From NCBI GenBank assembly GCA_018127085.1, contig CM030729.1, positions 248,001 to 312,000 on the forward strand: a DNA stretch of 64,000 nt. Direction: 5' to 3'. The DNA is from Pneumocystis sp. 'macacae'. Its lineage: Eukaryota; Ascomycota; Pneumocystomycetes; Pneumocystales; Pneumocystaceae. The position numbers and the translations under genes were made by a program. Below the pieces are notes generated by a model, which made no database searches, was not told where the DNA came from, and saw only the letters and a list, made by a program, of their open reading frames with translations. The number at the start of each line of letters is the position of its first letter. Position 1 is the first letter of the stretch. Shown one piece after another: positions 60,096 through 64,000 of this stretch.

Positions 60096-63034
60096 TTAAT
60101 CAAATTCCTGGTCAATAGCTGCAAAAGAAAACGGTTCAAAAGCATAACCTTCACCTTGATAAAATTTCGACATTGCTTCAACCCAATGAAGTCGTAATGA
60201 ATGTAACATTGCACTTGTGCCTGTCTATTTTAAACATATGCAACAATAATTTGGAAATATACCCTCCATTAAACATAAAATAAGAACAGTTAAAATAAAC
60301 CAAAAACCAAAAACAAAAACTAATAGAATAGCACCAACAACACCTGTTTTTTTGAACGCATTTTCCAGAGTCATAGACCATAGAACATCACTTAATTGAT
60401 TGTGTGCAAGACTCAATGCCCAAAGCCGCAAATAACTAGTATTTATTTAGATACAAAAAAACAAGTGTTTATATTACCTTGCGCAATGAGATAAACAACC
60501 TAAGCAGAACTCGATAGTATGAATAACCTGGTGAATTAATACTTCTGCAAAATCAAAATGATTATCCTCTTCATTCGAAAGAATAGTTTCATTTGTATCA
60601 TTATCATTAGATGAAGTAGAACCTTGACTTGTGATGCCCTCATAACCCTGAGATATTGATCGATTGTGCTCATATTTAAGAATCAATGGTTTTGCAAAAA
60701 GCATCCATGGAATGCATATTATTGCTATAAAAAGAAGGAATATTTGTACATATGCTTGTCCTTTATATAAAGGCTCCTCGATTTTTCCTGGAGATAAAAA
60801 CATAAAAATAAGCATATTAAGGATACCCGGAGGAGGTGTTTGAGATTTAGACCAATCAACACACCACTTGTATACAATAGCAAAAACCATATAACCAAAT
60901 ATAGACTCAAGAAACAAAAAAGAAGGAACAAATTGGGTCCAAATATCTAACGAGGATTTAAAAAATATATGATTCGTTAATGACAACATAAGAGAAAATG
61001 TCATCTAATAATTATAAATCTTATATAAAATTCAAAGAAATTTAAACTTACATGAACAACACCAAGAATAACAGACATTTTCATTTTATATGAATTCAGA
61101 AATATAAGAGAATTTTCAGAATCATGCCAAGCACTATCTATACCAAATGAATATACACCAACCTGTTTTGCCGACATAAGAGAATTTTCTGAAGATTTAG
61201 GCCATTCCCAACCAGATTTAAACAAACTCATTGGTTTTGAAAAAATGTCATTATAAATAAGTCCTGTATACATAGAAAATATGCTCATAAGAAGTATAAT
61301 ATAGCGCCCATGAAATGCCATATTAAAAATCTTATATACAAATTAGCAAAAAGTAAATCATTTGGATTAAAATAACCTCTCCATATTTTTTTTTTTCAAG
61401 CTTTTTTTCATTTAAACATAAATATAATGCAGCAATAAACATAAGAAATCCATGACCTAAATCTCCAAACATAACAGCAAACAAAAACGGAAATGTAACA
61501 ATAGCTATAAGACCAGGATTTGCCTCTCTATATGATGCAATACCATACGCATCTATAATCATTTGAAATCCTTTCGTGAATTTATTAGTACGATGATATG
61601 TAGGCGGAGTTTTTGATGTCTTTATTTCATTTAAAATAGATGGCATTTGAATACATGCTTGTTCTGTAACCTTTCTCAAAGTACTTCGTACTAAATGTAA
61701 ACTATCAGTAGGACACCAGCCTTCACTAATTAAACATTTATGATTTTTATCATAAATAAATAAATTCATGATTTGATAAATTGCGGTTTCCTTTTTAACA
61801 ATGACTATCCAAGTGGCTATATTTTCTGCAATTAATTTAAGTTCTGTATATATAGTTTGTTTCGTATTTTTTAAAATAGACATAAGATCATCAATAGCAA
61901 TATTCGTTTCTTGCATATTTGCATATCTTTTAGAATATTCGTTATCTACAGTATATAGAGTAGCACCTAAACTTTCTGAGATTTTCCGAATTTTATTGTT
62001 AATTTCTTTTCCATGAGAAAAAACAATAAACACATCTTTATCAACAAACTTAGTTGTAGCAGGATCACTAATAGGATTCGGTATTTCCACATGATTCATA
62101 TAAAGATTTCCGCGCAATATTCTCCATAAAATTCTCTCAAATGCAGATATACAGGAACGTGGGATAACTCCAGCAGTAAAACTACAAAACATAATGATTA
62201 ATTCATACAATATTCAAAGGAAAAATACTCAAGACTTATTCCCACTGTCCCTGGAATATTCATAAGATTTTGTTCAACATCATTTTCCAATAACGGCATC
62301 ATATCAGGATCACTTGATGTAGACATTTTCCGTATATTATAGTTCTATTAAACACATTAAGCCATAGAAGGGAACAAAGCATAGAGTCTATATACCTTTC
62401 TAAAAAACTTATCCGTCTCATCAAGTACATGATGCAATTCTATTAATTCTAAATATTGTTTTTCCAATGTTTGATAAGATTCATTTAAACAACGCACACG
62501 GTTCTCAAAAAATGAAACTTTTTCATACAATTCATCTGTATGATACAGATTTGATGCTTTGGTTATAGCGTCATTATCACGTGCTGAAGATATCTTAATG
62601 TCTGTTTTTTTGATTTCTTTATATAAAAACTCTATATTTTCATTTTTTTAAAAAAATAGGTACAATGCACATATATACATACGTAGTTTTCGTTTTATTT
62701 CATCTAATTTCCGTATTTCTTTGACAAATGCTCGTTGAAAAACATTGATATCTACATTTAACTAAAACTTTATCAATTTTTATTAAAAAAAACAACAAAT
62801 GATTTTACATCTCGAAAATGGATAATTCCAAGCTCTCCAAGAGCAGAAACAGTCAGCTTTGCCACTTCTACAGGAAAATAAAATTGAATCTAGATATCAT
62901 TAATATTTACTAATTTTTTTGTTTTTTTTCGCTTATTACCAAAGATATTTCTTCAGAGCCTAAGATCCAAGATATTAGCTTTATAAATAGCTGAATGAAT
63001 ACTTAAACTTACGATAAAATGTAGAGGATGACAT
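60096..63034 (-). CDS. VPH1: V-ATPase V0 subunit a (Vph1/Stv1)
   Basis: The largest V0 subunit, forming the proton half-channels next to the c-ring in the vacuolar or Golgi membrane. The N-terminal cytosolic half starts [40 protein letters not shown] and continues through a long coiled region and [20 protein letters not shown]. The membrane half includes [18 protein letters not shown] and [20 protein letters not shown], with the essential Arg of the half-channel in the [10 protein letters not shown] segment. It ends FAAIDQEFD at TAA 60096-60098. About ten short introns. The start is ATG 63034. A single-copy a subunit would serve both vacuole and Golgi; whether there are paralogues cannot be seen here. 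Confidence 0.92.
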
Positions 63035-63171
63035 CTTTTTCTGCCTCTTAAATAAAACTTGATCGTAAAATTGGAATCAGATCGATAGAAAAACGAACGA
63101 TAGATACACGAAATTCAAAAGTATTAAGGGTATCATAAGAATATGTATAAAAAAGAACTACAAATATACAA

Positions 63172-64000
63172 TTATTTTTTATACTTTTTCTTGGATTTAT
63201 GAGGAATGCAAATAGTTCCATTTTGGAGTTCCTGTTTTAAAGTATTATCCATTGTATCAACATGTTTTTGTGAAGAAATGTAAAACATAATATCCCTAAG
63301 GATAGTCAGAAATTGTAACAATATTCTATTTCAAAAATAGATATTATATAGATGCTTACGTTAGTTGATCAGAAAGATCCTGATTTTTTTTTTCCGAATT
63401 CTCTAAATCCAATTTTATTTTACTATTTTGAGAGTTTAAATGCTCAATACGCTGCATCAATTTTGAATTTAATAATTTTTCATCCTTCCATTCTTTTTCC
63501 ATACGTTGTGCTAGCTCAGAAAATTTTTCTACTTTTTTTTCATTAAGGGAATTTAATCTTTTCAAATCTTCTGATTTTTTTTGATGTTGATTTAAATCTT
63601 CTTGTAAATCAAAAAGTTTCTTCATAACGTTAGAAGTTTCTTTTTTTGCTTGTTTTTCTTCTTCTAACGCTTTTTTTGTTTTATCTGCTGCTTCCATGAT
63701 CTTATCTTCATAATAAATCCTTTGGTATTCAAGTTGAGATGTTAAAAGATATGTATATTCCAAGCTTATTGATTCTAATTTATTTTTTAGATCTAACTCA
63801 CTCTGTTCAGATGTTATAGAATCCGCATTTGCATAGTAAGAAGTAGTTGGGAACTCAAGAAGACTCCCATCAACCTTATTTTGAATTAATTGATGTACAT
63901 AACTAGATATTAATAACATTAAAAAATTGCTTGGAAAAATTACCCATCACCTGCATAATCCCATACCCTTTCTGTTTCTATATCCATAGAATAACAATGA
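63172..64000 (-). CDS. ETP1: ETP1/BRAP2-type protein, C-terminal part
   Basis: The C-terminal part of a BRAP2/Etp1 protein, a RING and UBP zinc-finger protein linked to Ras signalling in animals and ethanol tolerance in yeast. Visible are the end of the UBP finger (CYSMDIETERVWDYAGDGYV joined to HQLIQNKVDGSLLEFP), SISLEYTYLLTSQLEYQRIYY, a long coiled coil rich in Lys and Glu, DQLTDIMFYISSQKHV and a basic end (PHKSKKKYKK) at TAA 63172-63174. Introns lie near 63303-63357 and 63899-63943. The N-terminal RRM-like, RING and most of the UBP regions are beyond the window edge. Confidence 0.85.

Overview
The window looks like a stretch of chromosome from an AT-rich ascomycete fungus of the Taphrinomycotina, most like Pneumocystis. 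The evidence is base composition well above 60 % AT, densely packed single-copy housekeeping genes, very many GT-AG introns of about 40-50 nt (one to about a dozen per gene), and proteins that resemble fission-yeast and filamentous-fungal orthologues. There are no bacterial features, CRISPR arrays or recognisable transposons, and no surface-glycoprotein family members. Species assignment is inference. Gene models were spliced by eye from reading frames, splice signals and protein-family conservation.

1-8 kb: the 3' part of a TFIP11/Ntr1 spliceosome-disassembly gene (+), a small unrecognised gene (+), a 1.9-kb ORF-free gap holding a possible structured RNA, a DNAJC9-like J-protein (-), a vacuolar Ca2+/H+ exchanger (-) and an unrecognised 217-aa gene (-). 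8-15 kb: the telomere-capping gene STN1 (-, five exons, one long repeat-filled intron), divergent from an EngB/YihA-type GTPase gene (+) whose P-loop cannot be found, a small basic protein, then 2.6 kb without a convincing gene.

15-24 kb: a Pcl-type cyclin (+), the plasma-membrane H+-ATPase PMA1 (+, intronless), AHA1 (-) and centrin/CDC31 (-). 24-38 kb: two nuclear-pore genes in tandem, a NUP98-NUP96-type autoproteolytic precursor and an MLP1/TPR-type basket coiled coil, followed by dynactin p27 (DCTN6).

38-49 kb: an intron-containing tRNA-Gln(CUG) (-), the cis-prenyltransferase RER2 (+), the meiotic HORMA/PHD protein HOP1 (-), a four-finger C2H2 factor (+) and the mitochondrial i-AAA protease YME1 (+). 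49-64 kb: a CDC4/Pop-type F-box WD40 protein (+), mitoribosomal MRP10 (+), riboflavin gene RIB3 (-), a Lys-rich unknown (+), a MYST acetyltransferase (-), complex I subunit NDUFA1 (+), V-ATPase subunit a (-) and the C-terminal part of ETP1/BRAP2 (-).

There are no operons; genes are independent, often divergent or convergent. Loose themes are nuclear pore and mRNA export (NUP98-96, MLP1), proton and calcium handling (PMA1, V-ATPase a, Ca2+/H+ exchanger), mitochondria (YME1, MRP10, NDUFA1, the EngB-like gene) and telomere/meiosis biology (STN1, HOP1). The least explained material is non-coding: structured elements at 3.8, 12.5 and 24.3 kb, telomere-like boxes upstream of PMA1 and NUP98-96, and two unusually long introns with degenerate ~20-nt repeats.
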